A stretch of DNA of 44,313 nucleotides from an uncultured Thermoleophilia bacterium (lineage in GTDB: Bacteria > Actinomycetota > Thermoleophilia > UBA2241). The stretch's first letter is position 1. Every line of letters starts with the position of its first letter. The translations under genes were made by a program, and so were the position numbers. The stretch spans positions 1 through 44,313 of the forward strand of contig CAIYOD010000154.1 of the NCBI GenBank assembly GCA_903927755.1, given 5' to 3'. The notes beneath the pieces are model-generated. The model made no database searches, was not told the DNA's origin, and was given only the letters and a program-made list of their open reading frames with translations. This document shows positions 33,701 through 43,759 of the stretch, one piece after another.

Positions 33701-36700
33701 CGCTCTCCACCAGCATGCCGAGCGTCTGGTTGCTGTCCTCGAGGCGTTCCATGAGCAGTGCGTTCTCGAACGCGCCGGCCATCATCTGGCCTACGCGGAG
33801 AAGGAAGTCGCGGTGCTCCGCGTAGTCCCGTCTCCGGTGGTCATACACGTCCAGCAGGCCGACGACACGGTCCTCGAGCACCATGGGCACGCAGATCTCG
33901 CTCTGCGTGCCCGAGTCCACGTACAGTCCGCGTTCGTAGTCGCTCAGGCGGGCATCGTCCGGGCTCTCGATGATCAGCGCGGACTTCTCGTCGATGGACA
34001 CCCGGGTGCTGGGGAAGAGATCCAGGTCGAGCGGCTTGTCGGCGTAGTCGTCGAGAAACTCGCCGGCGTCGTAGGTCATCACGCAGGAGAGCGTGTCGTT
34101 GCGGAGGATGAAGACCTGGCAGCCGTCTGCCTCCATGAGCTCCACGACCCGGGGAGCGACCGAGCGCACGAGCTCCTGGAGACCGCCGGCGCTCGAGACG
34201 GTCTTGCCCAGCTCGACGAGTTCGGCGAGTGCCGCGTTGCGGCGCTCGAGCTTGTCGAGCAGCAGGGCGTTCTCGATGGCTCCTGCGGCCGTCTGCCCCA
34301 CGCTGCGCAGGAAGTCGAGGTACTCGCCGTAGTCGCGGGGCCGCGTGTCGAACACGTCGATGAGACCGATCACCCGATCGCCACCGATGAGCGGAATGCA
34401 GAGCTCGCTCTCGTACTCGTACTCGCCCATGTCCTCCCGCTCCTCGTCGGTGAGGCGCGGGTCGTCGAGGCTCGCGATCGCCATGGGTTGCCCTGTGCGC
34501 ACGGCCAGGGCGGTCGCGGGGAACCTGTCGATATCGAGAACATGGCCCACGACGCTCACGTCCAGCCCGCCACGGTCGGCGCTGACGAGGCAGCGGAGCC
34601 TGTCGTCCTGCAGCGCGAAGATGTCGCAATCCGCGGCGCCGATCGTGTCCCGGAGGCGCTGGGCCAGCGCGGTGAGGACCGTCTCGAGGTCGTGCGCCTG
34701 CGAGGCCACCGCCCCCAGTTCGACGATCTCGCGGAGGACTGTGGTCCGCTGCTCCAATTGCTCGACGAGGAGGGCGCTCTCGAAAGCTCCGGCGATCGTC
34801 TGTGCGCTGCTCCGGAGGAAGCCCAGGTACTCAGAGAAATCCCGCTCGCGAGTGTCGTAGATGTCGAGCAGGCCGAAGAGTTCGTCGTTGACGACGAGCG
34901 GCAGGCAGACCTCGCTCGAGAAGCCGTAGTCGCGGTAGAGCGCGCTTTCGGCTTCGCTGAGCTGCGGGTCCTCCGGGCTGGAGATCGCCAGGACCTGATG
35001 GTTCTGCATGGCCTCGGCCGTCGTGGGATACCGCTCGAGGTTGAACGCGGTTCCCAGCACGGAGTCGTCGTGACCGCTGCGGTCGAAGCTGGCGACGCAG
35101 CGCAGGACCCCGTCCACGACGCGGTAGATGTCGCAATTCGCTGCGTCCACTGCGCCGAGGATGCGCTCCGCGATGGTGTGCACGAGCATGCCGAGGTCGC
35201 GCGTGCGGCTGGCGAGGGAGCCAAGCTCGACGAGCTCGTTGAGGATGCGGTTGCGCCTGTCGACCTGCTCGAACAGCGAGGCATTCTCCAGTGCGTGCGC
35301 GGCCACCTGTCCCAGACCGCGGATCAGGTCCAGGTCTTCGGCGAAATCGCGTGGCTGGTAGTCGGACAGCTCCACCACGCCGAGCACCCGCCCGTGAGAA
35401 ACGAGCGGCATGGACAGCTGCGCCTGGTACCCCCACTTCTCCAGCGAGTAACGGCCCTCCCCGGTCAGGAGGGGATCGTCCAGGGTGGCGGCGATGACGA
35501 TCTCTCCGGTCTCGACGGCGCGGCGACCGCACGGATAGCGCCGCAGAGGCAGGACGACTCCGTCCCAGTCCGCGTCGAAGCGTCCGCTGTCGTAGCTGAC
35601 GAGGCCTCTCAGTGTGTCGCCCTCTACGGCGTAGACATCCGCGACGGGGGTGTGCGTGAGGTCGCAGAGACGCTCGACGACCGCGTGGAGGACCTCATCC
35701 GTGCTGAGACGGGCGGTGTCCTCGAGCCCCGCCTCGACCACGAGCCCGAGGTCGCGGTTCCTACGCTGCAGGCGGGCGATGACATCGCCGCTGCCGAGGG
35801 CCACGGCGAGCAGTTCCGCCGCCACCTGGGCGACGTGCGTCGCGGTGGCCAGACCGGCCGGGGTGGCCGAGCCGAGCTCGAGGACACCGACGAGGCGGTC
35901 CCAGAACACTACGGGCGCGAGCACGACGCCGTGGAGGCCGCGCCCGGTGAGGAAGCGAGCCACCGTCTCGCGCTCGGACGGCCCCGCGGCTTCGGCGGAG
36001 AAGACGACGGGCGTGCGGCCGGTCACGGCGCGGCCGGCCGGCGGATACTCGGCAAGCTGCCACCGGCCGCCTTCGGCCAGGGGGTTCCCGCCGCGGTCGC
36101 CGTGCGGGAACGGAGCGGCGCCGTCGCCGTCGACGCGGTAGACGACGCAGGTGTCGAAGTCTGGCCTGGCGCGCAGCGCATGCAGGGTGGAGAGGAGGAG
36201 CGACTCCGCGTCCATCGCCGGCGAGTGCATGCTGAACCCGGCGATGAGATCGTCCAGCTGTTCGACCCGGCGCATGAGGACGGCGGGGTCGTGGTCGCCG
36301 GCCAGCGCGAGCGCCGTCGTCGCAGCTGCGGCCTCGATCAGGGCGAGCTCCTCCCGATCCGGTGACCACGCAGGGTCCCTGCCGTAGACCTCGAGGAGAC
36401 CCACCACCTCGTGGCCGAGGCGGACAGGTGTCGCATAGACGCTCCGTGCGCCGCTCTGCTCCCGGCGCACCAGATGGGGTCCTGCCGCCTGTGTCGCGCC
36501 GAGGTCCTGGATGAGCACGGGCTCGCCGGAGGAGAGCGCGGCGGCGGCCGAGCCGAAGTCCGCGACTGGGTGGGACAGCCCGCGCAGTGGCGGAGCATCG
36601 CCGGAGGCCGATGCGGCCATCGGCTCCAGTTCCCCCGCCTCGCGGTCGTAACGGAGGATGTCGCAGGCGACCACGCGCAATTCGTGGCGAAGCCGGCCGG

Positions 36701-37490
36701 CTAGCGGGAGCAGCAGGTCCTGGGGACGCGGGGTGGCTTGATGTCGGGAGGGGAGGATGCCGTCGGGCAGGGTGTCGCCGGGCTGATCGTTCGCGGCGGT
36801 CTCGTCGGCGGAGAGCAACTGCGCCGCCTGGCGGGCCATGAATTCGGCGAAGGTCACGTTGGCGCCGGTGAACGCGCGCGGCGCTCTCGACTCCACGAGC
36901 TCCAGCACCCCGCCGTTCCGGCCATGGATGGCGAGTGGCACGGCGAGGACGGCGGCGTCGCCTCGCTGGCGGAGCATGTCAGCCTCGGACCGCTCGAGCA
37001 GATTGGTGGATCCCAGATCTGCGATGACGAGCCTCCGGCCGGTCTTCAGCGCTTCCCGCACGGTGGGCAGCGGCCGCTCGTGCCGGCGCTCCTCCTCAGC
37101 AGGCGCGCCGGTCGCGGCCCGGCTGCGCGCGGTGAGGAGGGTGAAGGTGTCGTTTCCTTCGGGGAGGGAGATACGGCACTCGGTCACCCCGACGCCTTCG
37201 GCCGCCACGCGCGCCAGAGCCAGCAGAGGCGCTCGCTGGTCGCCGGCGGCCCGCGAGACCGGTGCAAGACGGACAGTCTCGATCGCCGTGTCAGGGCCCG
37301 TCGGATCCTCGGCCTGCAGCAGGGCCTCGACATCCGCGCGCCGGTAGCGCCGGTGCCCACCTGGACTGCGGTAGCAGGTCAGCTTGCCGGAGTCACTCCA
37401 TCGGCGCAGAGTGTTGAGGCTGACGCCAAGCTCCGCCGCGGCCTCGCCGAGGCGGAGCCAGCCTTCGCCATTCGCTCGTCCTACGCGCAT
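30768..37490 (-). CDS. Giant HTH - 9x GAF - HD-GYP - GGDEF cyclic-di-GMP protein
   Basis: A 2240-residue cytoplasmic signalling protein without membrane helices. Residues 10-60 are a MerR/excisionase-like DNA-binding head ([35 protein letters not shown]). Nine GAF domains follow at about 75-1590. HD-GYP (about 1600-1775) is intact: [32 protein letters not shown]. Next is a Cache/PAS-like piece (about 1800-1925, [16 protein letters not shown]). GGDEF (about 1935-2100) is intact, with GGEEF and an RHVD inhibitory site five residues before it. The tail ends in an HD-GYP-like remnant ([19 protein letters not shown]). It should be able both to make and to cleave c-di-GMP. The ATG has no Shine-Dalgarno site; the start is chosen because the HTH begins there. 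Confidence 0.9.
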   Translation of the reverse strand: MRVGRANGEGWLRLGEAAAELGVSLNTLRRWSDSGKLTCYRSPGGHRRYRRADVEALLQAEDPTGPDTAIETVRLAPVSRAAGDQRAPLLALARVAAEGVGVTECRISLPEGNDTFTLLTARSRAATGAPAEEERRHERPLPTVREALKTGRRLVIADLGSTNLLERSEADMLRQRGDAAVLAVPLAIHGRNGGVLELVESRAPRAFTGANVTFAEFMARQAAQLLSADETAANDQPGDTLPDGILPSRHQATPRPQDLLLPLAGRLRHELRVVACDILRYDREAGELEPMAASASGDAPPLRGLSHPVADFGSAAAALSSGEPVLIQDLGATQAAGPHLVRREQSGARSVYATPVRLGHEVVGLLEVYGRDPAWSPDREELALIEAAAATTALALAGDHDPAVLMRRVEQLDDLIAGFSMHSPAMDAESLLLSTLHALRARPDFDTCVVYRVDGDGAAPFPHGDRGGNPLAEGGRWQLAEYPPAGRAVTGRTPVVFSAEAAGPSERETVARFLTGRGLHGVVLAPVVFWDRLVGVLELGSATPAGLATATHVAQVAAELLAVALGSGDVIARLQRRNRDLGLVVEAGLEDTARLSTDEVLHAVVERLCDLTHTPVADVYAVEGDTLRGLVSYDSGRFDADWDGVVLPLRRYPCGRRAVETGEIVIAATLDDPLLTGEGRYSLEKWGYQAQLSMPLVSHGRVLGVVELSDYQPRDFAEDLDLIRGLGQVAAHALENASLFEQVDRRNRILNELVELGSLASRTRDLGMLVHTIAERILGAVDAANCDIYRVVDGVLRCVASFDRSGHDDSVLGTAFNLERYPTTAEAMQNHQVLAISSPEDPQLSEAESALYRDYGFSSEVCLPLVVNDELFGLLDIYDTRERDFSEYLGFLRSSAQTIAGAFESALLVEQLEQRTTVLREIVELGAVASQAHDLETVLTALAQRLRDTIGAADCDIFALQDDRLRCLVSADRGGLDVSVVGHVLDIDRFPATALAVRTGQPMAIASLDDPRLTDEEREDMGEYEYESELCIPLIGGDRVIGLIDVFDTRPRDYGEYLDFLRSVGQTAAGAIENALLLDKLERRNAALAELVELGKTVSSAGGLQELVRSVAPRVVELMEADGCQVFILRNDTLSCVMTYDAGEFLDDYADKPLDLDLFPSTRVSIDEKSALIIESPDDARLSDYERGLYVDSGTQSEICVPMVLEDRVVGLLDVYDHRRRDYAEHRDFLLRVGQMMAGAFENALLMERLEDSNQTLGMLVESGIEFGATLDRDEVLQSVAHRLCAATAAPNCDIFSLHGDAIRCIACIDHGEPDPEYVGTEYPIERLGLARVALESRQPVYSEDIATDPRVSEFELSEDLSWGHRAMLCLPLISRGQVIGLAGIYDDHARRFERTDFLHSLAQVAAGALANATLFDELDHGAERMALVGDVSFELTSSLDLDEVLLSTARRLCAISRAPMCDIYTLQDGSQLRSVISVDAGEVDSDWQGRLFELGDWTAMHKAVESREPVVITSRDDPDLSPAEIDLMERFDESGALMVPLISRERVIGVLELTHREPQRTYSPEETATIVSICRFAALAIDNAELYEGIKGMHLSNLKALSSALNAKDYYTLGHAARVAAYMALLGRELGWSDELLRNVEEAAYLHDIGKIGVPDRVLLKPSGLNGHEWELMRQHPIFSAEIIRPLFDEALVEGIRHHHERWDGDGYPDGLAGEAIPAIARAMCVADSYDAMSFRRPYRQGLTDEECLEELERCSSVQFDPEMVTAFRSVLERIAEGRRFAAGVAGRAAAALTAEECLAVRDSRDEQSPEYASMTAKLREARDGAEPARCLTAYGRRGRRTVVLTDSEAGLPGAPHLGDEIVSDDELVEAFAGRDLPANVLYVDQWGVWISGVAAVTDADGSVVTVVSADIPATEGITEVEGLRSHVAQTFASMLHNAAVQSGRSELEAITDSLTGLYNHRYFHERLSEEIERCQDEGTSIALLFCDLDNFRAFNDLHGHGSGDKALRAVARVLESSVRHVDLVARYGGEEFAAILIDTAEKGALEVAERVRTGITLAQFGGGGDTLSVSIGVATCPQDATFKDELVDKADWAMYLAKRRGRDKVMTFSAEHGGETPEQAAVVRPDHVAAMGELVAARESFRQRKRSALAQIALGVGRTTGVTDKDIHAAITSAEAGDGGDTPAAMIVEVAEMYQALVTERPYRARISEAEALDELLRCPALSGETELARAFEQVLAR

Positions 37491-37635
37491 ATCGAGGGGG
37501 AGGTGGAGGTTGCCGGACGCTCAGAAGTTCACCAATTCTGACCGCAATCCTCCCGGACGCAAGCTTGGCTTGGAGGAATGGGGAGGAACCAGCGATAGCG
37601 CAGGCCGTTGAGGCCTGCCGGCGATTCGCGTCGCG

Positions 37636-40600
37636 CTAGTCGCGGCGCCGCTGCTCGGGCGTCGGTCTCTCGGACTCCTGCGTCCCGCCTGCGCGGCCGA
37701 AGGAGACGATGCGGTCCCGGCCCTTGCGCTTCGCGAGGTACATGGCCCAGTCGGCCTTGTCGATGAGCTCCTCCGTGAGAACGGCGTCCTCGGGGAACGC
37801 GGCGGTGCCGATGCTCACGGTGATGCCACGGCTTTCGCCGCCCAGATCGAGTGCCGCGACGCCTTGCCGGATGCGCTCCGCGACCTCCACCGCCGCGTCG
37901 CCCGGCGTGTCCAGCAGGATCACGGTCAGTTCCTCGCCGCCGTAGCGCGCGGCCAGGTCGACCTGGCGGATCGAGTGAAGAAGCACGCCGGCTACCGCGC
38001 GCAGCGCCTTGTCGCCGGCGACGTGGCCGAGGCGGTCGTTGTAGCCCTTGAAGTGGTCGAGGTCGCAGAAGAGCAGGGACACGGGTCGGCCTTGCTCTGC
38101 CGCCCTCTCGATCTCCTCGCTCAGTCGCTGCTTGAAGTACCGCTGGTTGTACAGACCGGTGAGGCCGTCGGTGACCGCGTCGACACGGGCTCGCCCGAGG
38201 CGCGCCGTCGCGGACTCGACGATCGCCGAGAACGTGCGGTCATGGCCGCCGGCGCTGGCGCCCAGGTCCGCCGGCCAGTCGTCGGCCGGCGGGAGGTCGG
38301 CGCAGGCGATCGCGAGCAGAGTTCCCTCGGCGTCGCGGACCTCGGCGCCGCCGCTGACCCAGACCCCGAAATCATCCAGTTGGAGGACGTTGTGGTCGGA
38401 CTCGAGGACGATCGACTCATCGGTCAGCGCCGTGCGGTCGACCAGGTCGCCGGGATGGGAGTGCAGCGCGGGCTCCTCCTCCGGGTCGCACACCATCCGC
38501 CAGCTGTCGTGGCCCGGCACGATGGCGGTCAGGAAGCGCACGCCGGGATGGGCATCGCGGACCTCACGGAGGATGGTCGCCGTCTCGGCGAAGTCGGCCG
38601 AGCTCTCGTCCCGCGATTTCGTCAGCTCAGCGAGAGAGGCCGGGTCGACGCGTGAGGCTGCTTCCTCCGCCGCGTCGCGGGCCACGGATCGGCGCTCGTC
38701 CAGCCGGTCCAGTACGCGCATGAACGCGGTCACCATGTCGGGATCGAATTGACTACCTCGACAGCGGTCCAGCTCTGCGAGGCACTCCGCGTAGGAGAGC
38801 GCCTCGTGGTGCTGGCGCTGGAACGACATCGCGTCGTACGAGTCGACGATGCACAGGGCGCGGGCTACTTCCGGGATGCGCTCCCCGGCCAGCCCGTCCG
38901 GGTAGCCGGCGCCGTCCCAGCGTTCGTGGTGGTGACGCACCGCGCGCACGAGCTCGGGCGTGAAGAGCGGCTGGATGATGTCCGCGCTCGCAATCGGGTG
39001 GCGCCTGAGCTCGGCCGCCTCTTCGTCGCTCAGGCGGCCGGGCTTGTACAGCACGTCGTCCGAGATGCCGATGCGACCCACGTCGTGCAAGAAGGCCGCC
39101 TCGGTGATCTGCTGGAGCCGGTTTTGGGGCCAGCCGAGCTCGCGCCCCAGCAACAGCATGTAGGCGGCGACGCGCGCGGCGTGCCCGACGGCATAGTAGT
39201 CACGGGCGTTGAGCGCCGAGATCAGGGCCTTCAGATTGGCCACATGCATGGTCTTGATGGTCTCGTAGAGACGCGCGTTCTTGAAGGAGAGCGCGAGCAG
39301 CGCGCCGACCCGCTCCAGGATCTCGTGGTCAGCGCCGGCGAAGGCCTCGCGCTCCGGTGAGCCGAGCGCGAGCAGGCCGGCGATCGCGTCATCGATGAAG
39401 ATGCCGATGACGAGCAGCGACCGCAGGCGAGAACCGGCATCCGTCGCGCCGACGGCCGGCTCCCCTGAGATGTCGAGCACGCTCACGCGCTCGGTGCGGA
39501 GCGTCTCGAGCGCGTCGTCCTTCGTCGCGGCCTGCTTCGTGGCGAGCGTCGCGACATCGGACGACGAGCTGTACACGGTGTCCCAGTCGCCGGCGTCCCT
39601 TCGCACTGCGAGACAGGCCTCGGTGAACGCCACCAGAGTGCCGAGCTCCTCGACGGTCGAAGCCGCGATGGTAGCGGTATCCAGACTCGAGCTCGCCTTG
39701 GCGGCGATCTGATTGAGAAGCTCGGACTCGCGGGAGCGGAGTTCGGCATCGTGGAAGAGCCCCGCGTTGGCGATCGCCATGGCCGCGATCCGGCAGACGG
39801 CCTCGGCGGAGGCGAGGTCATCGTCCGAGAACGCCCTGTCCCGCGCCGTGTCGAACAGCTCCACCACGCCGATCACGCGGCGCTCGACGAGGAGCGGCAC
39901 GATCAGGCCGCCGTTGCGGGTGCGCCGGCGCGGACCCGTCTCATCCCGTTCGTCCAATCGTCCGTCCCTGCCGGTGGACCTCACCACAGAGCGCGACTCC
40001 ACGGCGAGCCGCGAGGCGCGCCAGTCGTCGAGGTCGTGGGAGCGCGTCAGCCAGGCCTCGTCGCGGACTCCCCGCAGGAGGCTGGCCTCGCAGCGCAGCT
40101 GCCTGCCGTGCAGGGTGTACACGGCACAGGAGTCCACGGCGGCGATGTCGCACAGCCGGCGCGCGACCGCCTCAAGCACGCGGGAGAGATCGAGGCTCGA
40201 GGCGAGTTCCAGGCCGGCCTCGTTGATCTGGCGCAGGCGCGCCGCGCCTTCGTCCAGGGCTGCGTGGACGCGGGCGTTCGCGATCGCCTGGGCGGCGATC
40301 TGTGCGAGCCCGCGGAGGAGGTCGGTGTGGGCGACGTCGGCGTTCTCGAGGTCGAAGAGGGTCGCGATGCCGATCGCCTCGCCGCGATCGATGAGCGGGA
40401 GCTCGACGAGACTGGAGTAGCCCCATCGAAGATCCTCGGTACGCTCGAGTGCCGTGAGGCGCGGGTCGTCGCAGACGTCCGCGACGATCACGGGCTGGCC
40501 GAGGTCGATGGCGCGGCGCGCGATGGCGTAGTCGGCGAGGTCGTAGGCGGTGCCCGGGAACGATTCGTCGATCGCAGAGCCGTCGGTGCTGACCAGCCCG

Positions 40601-42330
40601 ACGAGGCGCTCGCCCTCGATCGAATAGACATCGCAGCACCTCGCCGTGGCCGCCAGGCACATCCGGGATGCCACAGAGTGCAGGACCTCGGTAAGGTCGA
40701 GCGAGGCGCCGAACTCCAGGCTGGACTCGGCGAGCACGCCGAGTTGCTGGTTGGATTCGGCCAGGCGCTCGAGCAGCAGCAGGTTGTCGAACGCGCCGGC
40801 TACGAGCTGGCCGACGCTGCGCGCGAAGTCGATGTGATCGGCGAACCGGCGTGGCCGGACGTCGAAGACGTCGATGACGCCGACAAGTCGGTTGTCGATG
40901 ACGAGTGGGACGGAGAGCTGACTGGCGAAGCCGTTGCGCTCCCACACGCGGCGCTGGTCTGCGCTCAGACGCGCGTCGTCAGGGCCGGTGAGCACGAGAA
41001 GCTCGTGGCCGCGCATCGCATCGACCTCGACCGGATCTCGGGTGCCGGTACGGTCGGCAGCCGTGGTGTCGTCGCGGGACAGCCGCCGGTCGATGCTGAG
41101 GAGGCAGCGCAGCCGGCCGTGGTCGATCTTGTGGACCTCGCAGCAGGTCGCGCCCAGCATGTCGAGCAGGCGCTGGGCGACGAAGGCTGCCATGTCTTCG
41201 GGCCGGCCGGCCGCATTGATGCGCGCTCCGAGTTTCACGATCTCCCGGAGGGACGTGTTGCGCTGTTCGAGCGCCTCCAGCAAGAGAGCTTTGTCGAGCA
41301 GATGCGCGGCGATCTCCCCGAGCGCTCGTGCCGGGCGCGCGACCTCCCCGAAGTCCCGTGGACGATTGTCGAGGACCTCGGCGACTCCGATCACGCGTCC
41401 GTTGCTGAGCAGGGGGATGCTGAAGAACGATCGGGCGTTTCGTCGCCGCAGGCCGTCGCGATACGTCTCCGGCAAGCGTGGATCATCGACGGACGCGACG
41501 ACTTCCGGCCGCCCCGAGACGACGACGGCGTGGCTGAGCGGAAGTTCGGCCAGCGTGGCCGTCCGGCCGGCTGCCTCGTCGGCGAACCGGCCGTACTGCC
41601 AGCTGACCAGGTGCCGCAGGTTCTCGCCGTCCACCGCGTGGATCTCGACCATCGGGGCGTGACACAACTCGGCCAGGCGGCGTGCCACGACGCGCAGGAC
41701 CTGGTCGGGGCCAGCAGGTCGCCTTTGCGCTTCGATGTCGGCGTCGAGGACGAGCGCCAGGTCGTCGGCGGAACGGCTGAGACCGTCCAGCCGCTCGTCC
41801 TGCTCCAGAACCTGTCCCATCAGCCGGACGACCGGCGCGAGGCGTGCGACCTCCGGTCCGAGGTCGCGGGGGCGGCGGTCGCCGAGCACGAGCAGACCGC
41901 TGGCGCCGGGTCGGGCGAACAGCGGCACGAACGCCAGACTGTGCAAGTCGGGATGACCGGTGAGGGCGTTCCGCTGGCCGGCCGTGAGCCGCGGGTCGTC
42001 CCTTGCGGCGAGGATGACGGGACGCTGGGTCGCGAGGGCCTGGCGAGCGGGTGGCGAGTCGGAGACGCGCCACGCGGCGCCGGCCGCGAAGCCGGCCGGC
42101 CCGGCGCCTTGCGCGGCGGCCACGACCGCGTCGTCACCGCGGACGCGACTGACGGCGCAGAACGGGACGCCGGTGGCGGCGCAGACGTCGATCACCGTCG
42201 CCGACAGCAAGGTACGCACGTCCTCGCTGAGGGTTGGGACGTCCGCCCCGCCCGCGGGGTCGATCCGCCTGTGGTCGTCGGCCTCCATGCCACGCACATC
42301 GGCGCAGAGGAGCCTCAGCGGATGGGACAT
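37636..42330 (-). CDS. Giant 6x GAF - HD-GYP - GGDEF cyclic-di-GMP protein, paralogue
   Basis: A 1564-residue cytoplasmic paralogue of the neighbouring giant protein, lacking the DNA-binding head. Six GAF domains lie at about 28-175, 200-355, 356-525, 525-695, 700-870 and 870-1015. HD-GYP (about 1040-1205) is altered: HDVGRIG has Arg where Lys is conserved, and the RPYR box reads RQHH, while [15 protein letters not shown] is kept. A Cache/PAS-like piece (about 1230-1370) has LQLDDFGVWVSGGAEV. GGDEF (about 1385-1545) reads GGEEL, so the last motif residue is lost, but the RQVD inhibitory site is kept. Activity may be reduced or regulatory. It lies downstream of mrp and 146 bases upstream of the larger paralogue, same strand. 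The ATG has no usable Shine-Dalgarno site. Confidence 0.9.
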   Translation of the reverse strand: MSHPLRLLCADVRGMEADDHRRIDPAGGADVPTLSEDVRTLLSATVIDVCAATGVPFCAVSRVRGDDAVVAAAQGAGPAGFAAGAAWRVSDSPPARQALATQRPVILAARDDPRLTAGQRNALTGHPDLHSLAFVPLFARPGASGLLVLGDRRPRDLGPEVARLAPVVRLMGQVLEQDERLDGLSRSADDLALVLDADIEAQRRPAGPDQVLRVVARRLAELCHAPMVEIHAVDGENLRHLVSWQYGRFADEAAGRTATLAELPLSHAVVVSGRPEVVASVDDPRLPETYRDGLRRRNARSFFSIPLLSNGRVIGVAEVLDNRPRDFGEVARPARALGEIAAHLLDKALLLEALEQRNTSLREIVKLGARINAAGRPEDMAAFVAQRLLDMLGATCCEVHKIDHGRLRCLLSIDRRLSRDDTTAADRTGTRDPVEVDAMRGHELLVLTGPDDARLSADQRRVWERNGFASQLSVPLVIDNRLVGVIDVFDVRPRRFADHIDFARSVGQLVAGAFDNLLLLERLAESNQQLGVLAESSLEFGASLDLTEVLHSVASRMCLAATARCCDVYSIEGERLVGLVSTDGSAIDESFPGTAYDLADYAIARRAIDLGQPVIVADVCDDPRLTALERTEDLRWGYSSLVELPLIDRGEAIGIATLFDLENADVAHTDLLRGLAQIAAQAIANARVHAALDEGAARLRQINEAGLELASSLDLSRVLEAVARRLCDIAAVDSCAVYTLHGRQLRCEASLLRGVRDEAWLTRSHDLDDWRASRLAVESRSVVRSTGRDGRLDERDETGPRRRTRNGGLIVPLLVERRVIGVVELFDTARDRAFSDDDLASAEAVCRIAAMAIANAGLFHDAELRSRESELLNQIAAKASSSLDTATIAASTVEELGTLVAFTEACLAVRRDAGDWDTVYSSSSDVATLATKQAATKDDALETLRTERVSVLDISGEPAVGATDAGSRLRSLLVIGIFIDDAIAGLLALGSPEREAFAGADHEILERVGALLALSFKNARLYETIKTMHVANLKALISALNARDYYAVGHAARVAAYMLLLGRELGWPQNRLQQITEAAFLHDVGRIGISDDVLYKPGRLSDEEAAELRRHPIASADIIQPLFTPELVRAVRHHHERWDGAGYPDGLAGERIPEVARALCIVDSYDAMSFQRQHHEALSYAECLAELDRCRGSQFDPDMVTAFMRVLDRLDERRSVARDAAEEAASRVDPASLAELTKSRDESSADFAETATILREVRDAHPGVRFLTAIVPGHDSWRMVCDPEEEPALHSHPGDLVDRTALTDESIVLESDHNVLQLDDFGVWVSGGAEVRDAEGTLLAIACADLPPADDWPADLGASAGGHDRTFSAIVESATARLGRARVDAVTDGLTGLYNQRYFKQRLSEEIERAAEQGRPVSLLFCDLDHFKGYNDRLGHVAGDKALRAVAGVLLHSIRQVDLAARYGGEELTVILLDTPGDAAVEVAERIRQGVAALDLGGESRGITVSIGTAAFPEDAVLTEELIDKADWAMYLAKRKGRDRIVSFGRAGGTQESERPTPEQRRRD

Positions 42331-42345
42331 TCCGCCAGTGACAAG

Positions 42346-42380
42346 ATACTATGAAAATAAAACAAAGGCAGATCAGTGGT
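42346..42380 (-). promoter_or_regulatory. AT-rich patch upstream of the second GAF giant, possible promoter
   Basis: Between mrp and the GAF gene lies a short stretch much richer in A/T than its surroundings. On the minus strand it contains TAGTAT (complement of 42346-42351), 15 bases before the ATG, after a run of T and A. No -35 match is found at normal spacing. A start here would give a leader of about nine bases. Confidence 0.4.
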
Positions 42381-42388
42381 TCCCTGGC

Positions 42389-43507
42389 TCAGGCCTTGTC
42401 GGCTCCCCGGTCGTCATCGCCCAGCCCTTCGGCGTCGGCCACCGCGGAAGTGGCCTCGCCTTCGAGCGCACGGGCGATGTCTGCGAAGGCCCCGCCGACG
42501 GGCGTCGACGGGTCAAGGGCGGCGGGATGTCCGGTGTCGCCGCCCTCTCGCGTCGCCTCGTCAAGCGGGATGCGTCCGAGGAGCCTGGTGTCCATGAGAC
42601 GCGCTATCTCGAAGGCTCCGCCTCGGCCGAAGATGTAGTGTCGTCCGCCGCAGTCCGGGCACACGAAGTAGGACATGTTCTCCACGACGCCGAGGACGCG
42701 CTGCTTGGTCATCTGCGCCATCTTCGCCGCCTTCACCGCCGTCCGCGCCGCTGCCTCCTGCGGAGTGGTCACGATGATCAGCTCCGCGCCGGGGATCATC
42801 TGCGCGATCGTGAGGGCGATGTCGCCGGTCCCGGGCGGGAGGTCGATGAAGAGGTAGTCGGGGCTGCCCCAGAGTACGTCGCCGAGGAACTGCTCGATGG
42901 CGCGGCCAAGCATGGGACCGCGCCAGACCACGGGCTCGTTGTCGGGGAGGAAGAAGCCCATGGAGACGACCTTCACGCCATGGGCCTCGGGCGGGAGCAT
43001 CTTGCCCTGGTGCGTCTCCGGAGGAACGGCGGGAAGTCCCATCATCAGCGGCACGGTGGGCCCGTAGACGTCGGCGTCGATGAGGGCGACTGCACGCCCC
43101 TTGGCAGCCAGTGCGGTCGCGAGGTTCACGGTGACGGTGCTCTTGCCGACCCCGCCCTTGCCGCTGGCCACGGCGATGGTGCGCGTGTGGGAGCCAGGAC
43201 CGAACAGCGATTGTGTGAGCTGGTCGCGCTGGCGAAGACGCCCGGCGAGTTCGTCCCGCTCGTCGCAGGACATGGCGTCGAGCTTCACCTCGACGTTGCG
43301 CGCTCCGGCGATGGCTGCCAGCGCCTGCTCCGCGTCTGCGCGGATCTGGTTCCGCAAGGGGCAGCCTGCGGTGGTGAGCACGATGGTGGCGCCGATGCGT
43401 CTGTCGTCGAAAATGACATCGCGGACCATCCCGAGATCGACGATGTCGCGTTGCAGTTCGGGGTCCTTGACGCTCGAGAGCGCACGCAGTACGTCTTCGT
43501 GAGTCAC
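42389..43507 (-). CDS. mrp: Mrp/NBP35 family iron-sulfur cluster carrier ATPase
   Basis: A 372-residue P-loop ATPase that assembles or transfers Fe-S clusters in the cytoplasm. It has an N-terminal MIP18/DUF59 domain (ALSSVKDPELQRDIVDLGMV, TTAGCPLRNQI), then the deviant Walker A in VASGKGGVGKSTVTVNLA (about residue 115), LIDADVYGPTVPLMMG, FIDLPPGTGDIALT, and the cluster-binding pair in MSYFVCPDCGGRHYIFG. GTG at 43507 is preferred because GGAGG lies five bases before it; an ATG at 43519 would add four residues but has no such site. It lies divergent to the exported protein at 43760 and upstream of the GAF giants. Confidence 0.93.
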   Translation of the reverse strand: MTHEDVLRALSSVKDPELQRDIVDLGMVRDVIFDDRRIGATIVLTTAGCPLRNQIRADAEQALAAIAGARNVEVKLDAMSCDERDELAGRLRQRDQLTQSLFGPGSHTRTIAVASGKGGVGKSTVTVNLATALAAKGRAVALIDADVYGPTVPLMMGLPAVPPETHQGKMLPPEAHGVKVVSMGFFLPDNEPVVWRGPMLGRAIEQFLGDVLWGSPDYLFIDLPPGTGDIALTIAQMIPGAELIIVTTPQEAAARTAVKAAKMAQMTKQRVLGVVENMSYFVCPDCGGRHYIFGRGGAFEIARLMDTRLLGRIPLDEATREGGDTGHPAALDPSTPVGGAFADIARALEGEATSAVADAEGLGDDDRGADKA

Positions 43508-43759
43508 GCCTGCCTCCATGGTCGATTCAGTCTCTCGTCTGGTACCCGCGCTGCCGAGCACGCAGTCTGCCGGCGCAGATGGTAGCAGGTGGGGCGGCGA
43601 CTGGGGATCGGCGCGGCTTCTTCAGGATCGCCTGGCGGGCTTCAGAGTTTCTTCACATCAAGTGCGTAGCATGGCCTTCGAAACGCGTGACCGGCTCGCG
43701 ATGAGGTCGCGTCAACAGGATCGAGAGTGCGGGTAACTCGCACGGAAGGGAGCGATCGG

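Noticed and set aside
32985..36365. Open reading frame of 1126 codons antisense to the larger GAF protein (also 748 codons at 30681 and 867 codons at 39751)
   Set aside because: These frames mirror the codon bias of the real genes; their translations are low-complexity and rich in Asp, Glu, Val, Arg and His, with no domain motifs, while the opposite strand shows clear domains.
37541..37640. Resemblance to a c-di-GMP (GEMM) riboswitch (GGACGCAAGC on the plus strand) between the two GAF genes
   Set aside because: The rest of the GEMM core and the tetraloop are missing and the strand is opposite to the genes it would control.
30768..42330. Tandem protein repeats considered as DNA repeats or an assembly artefact
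   Set aside because: The GAF units differ strongly at the residue level, so they are old duplications within genes and not recent DNA copies.
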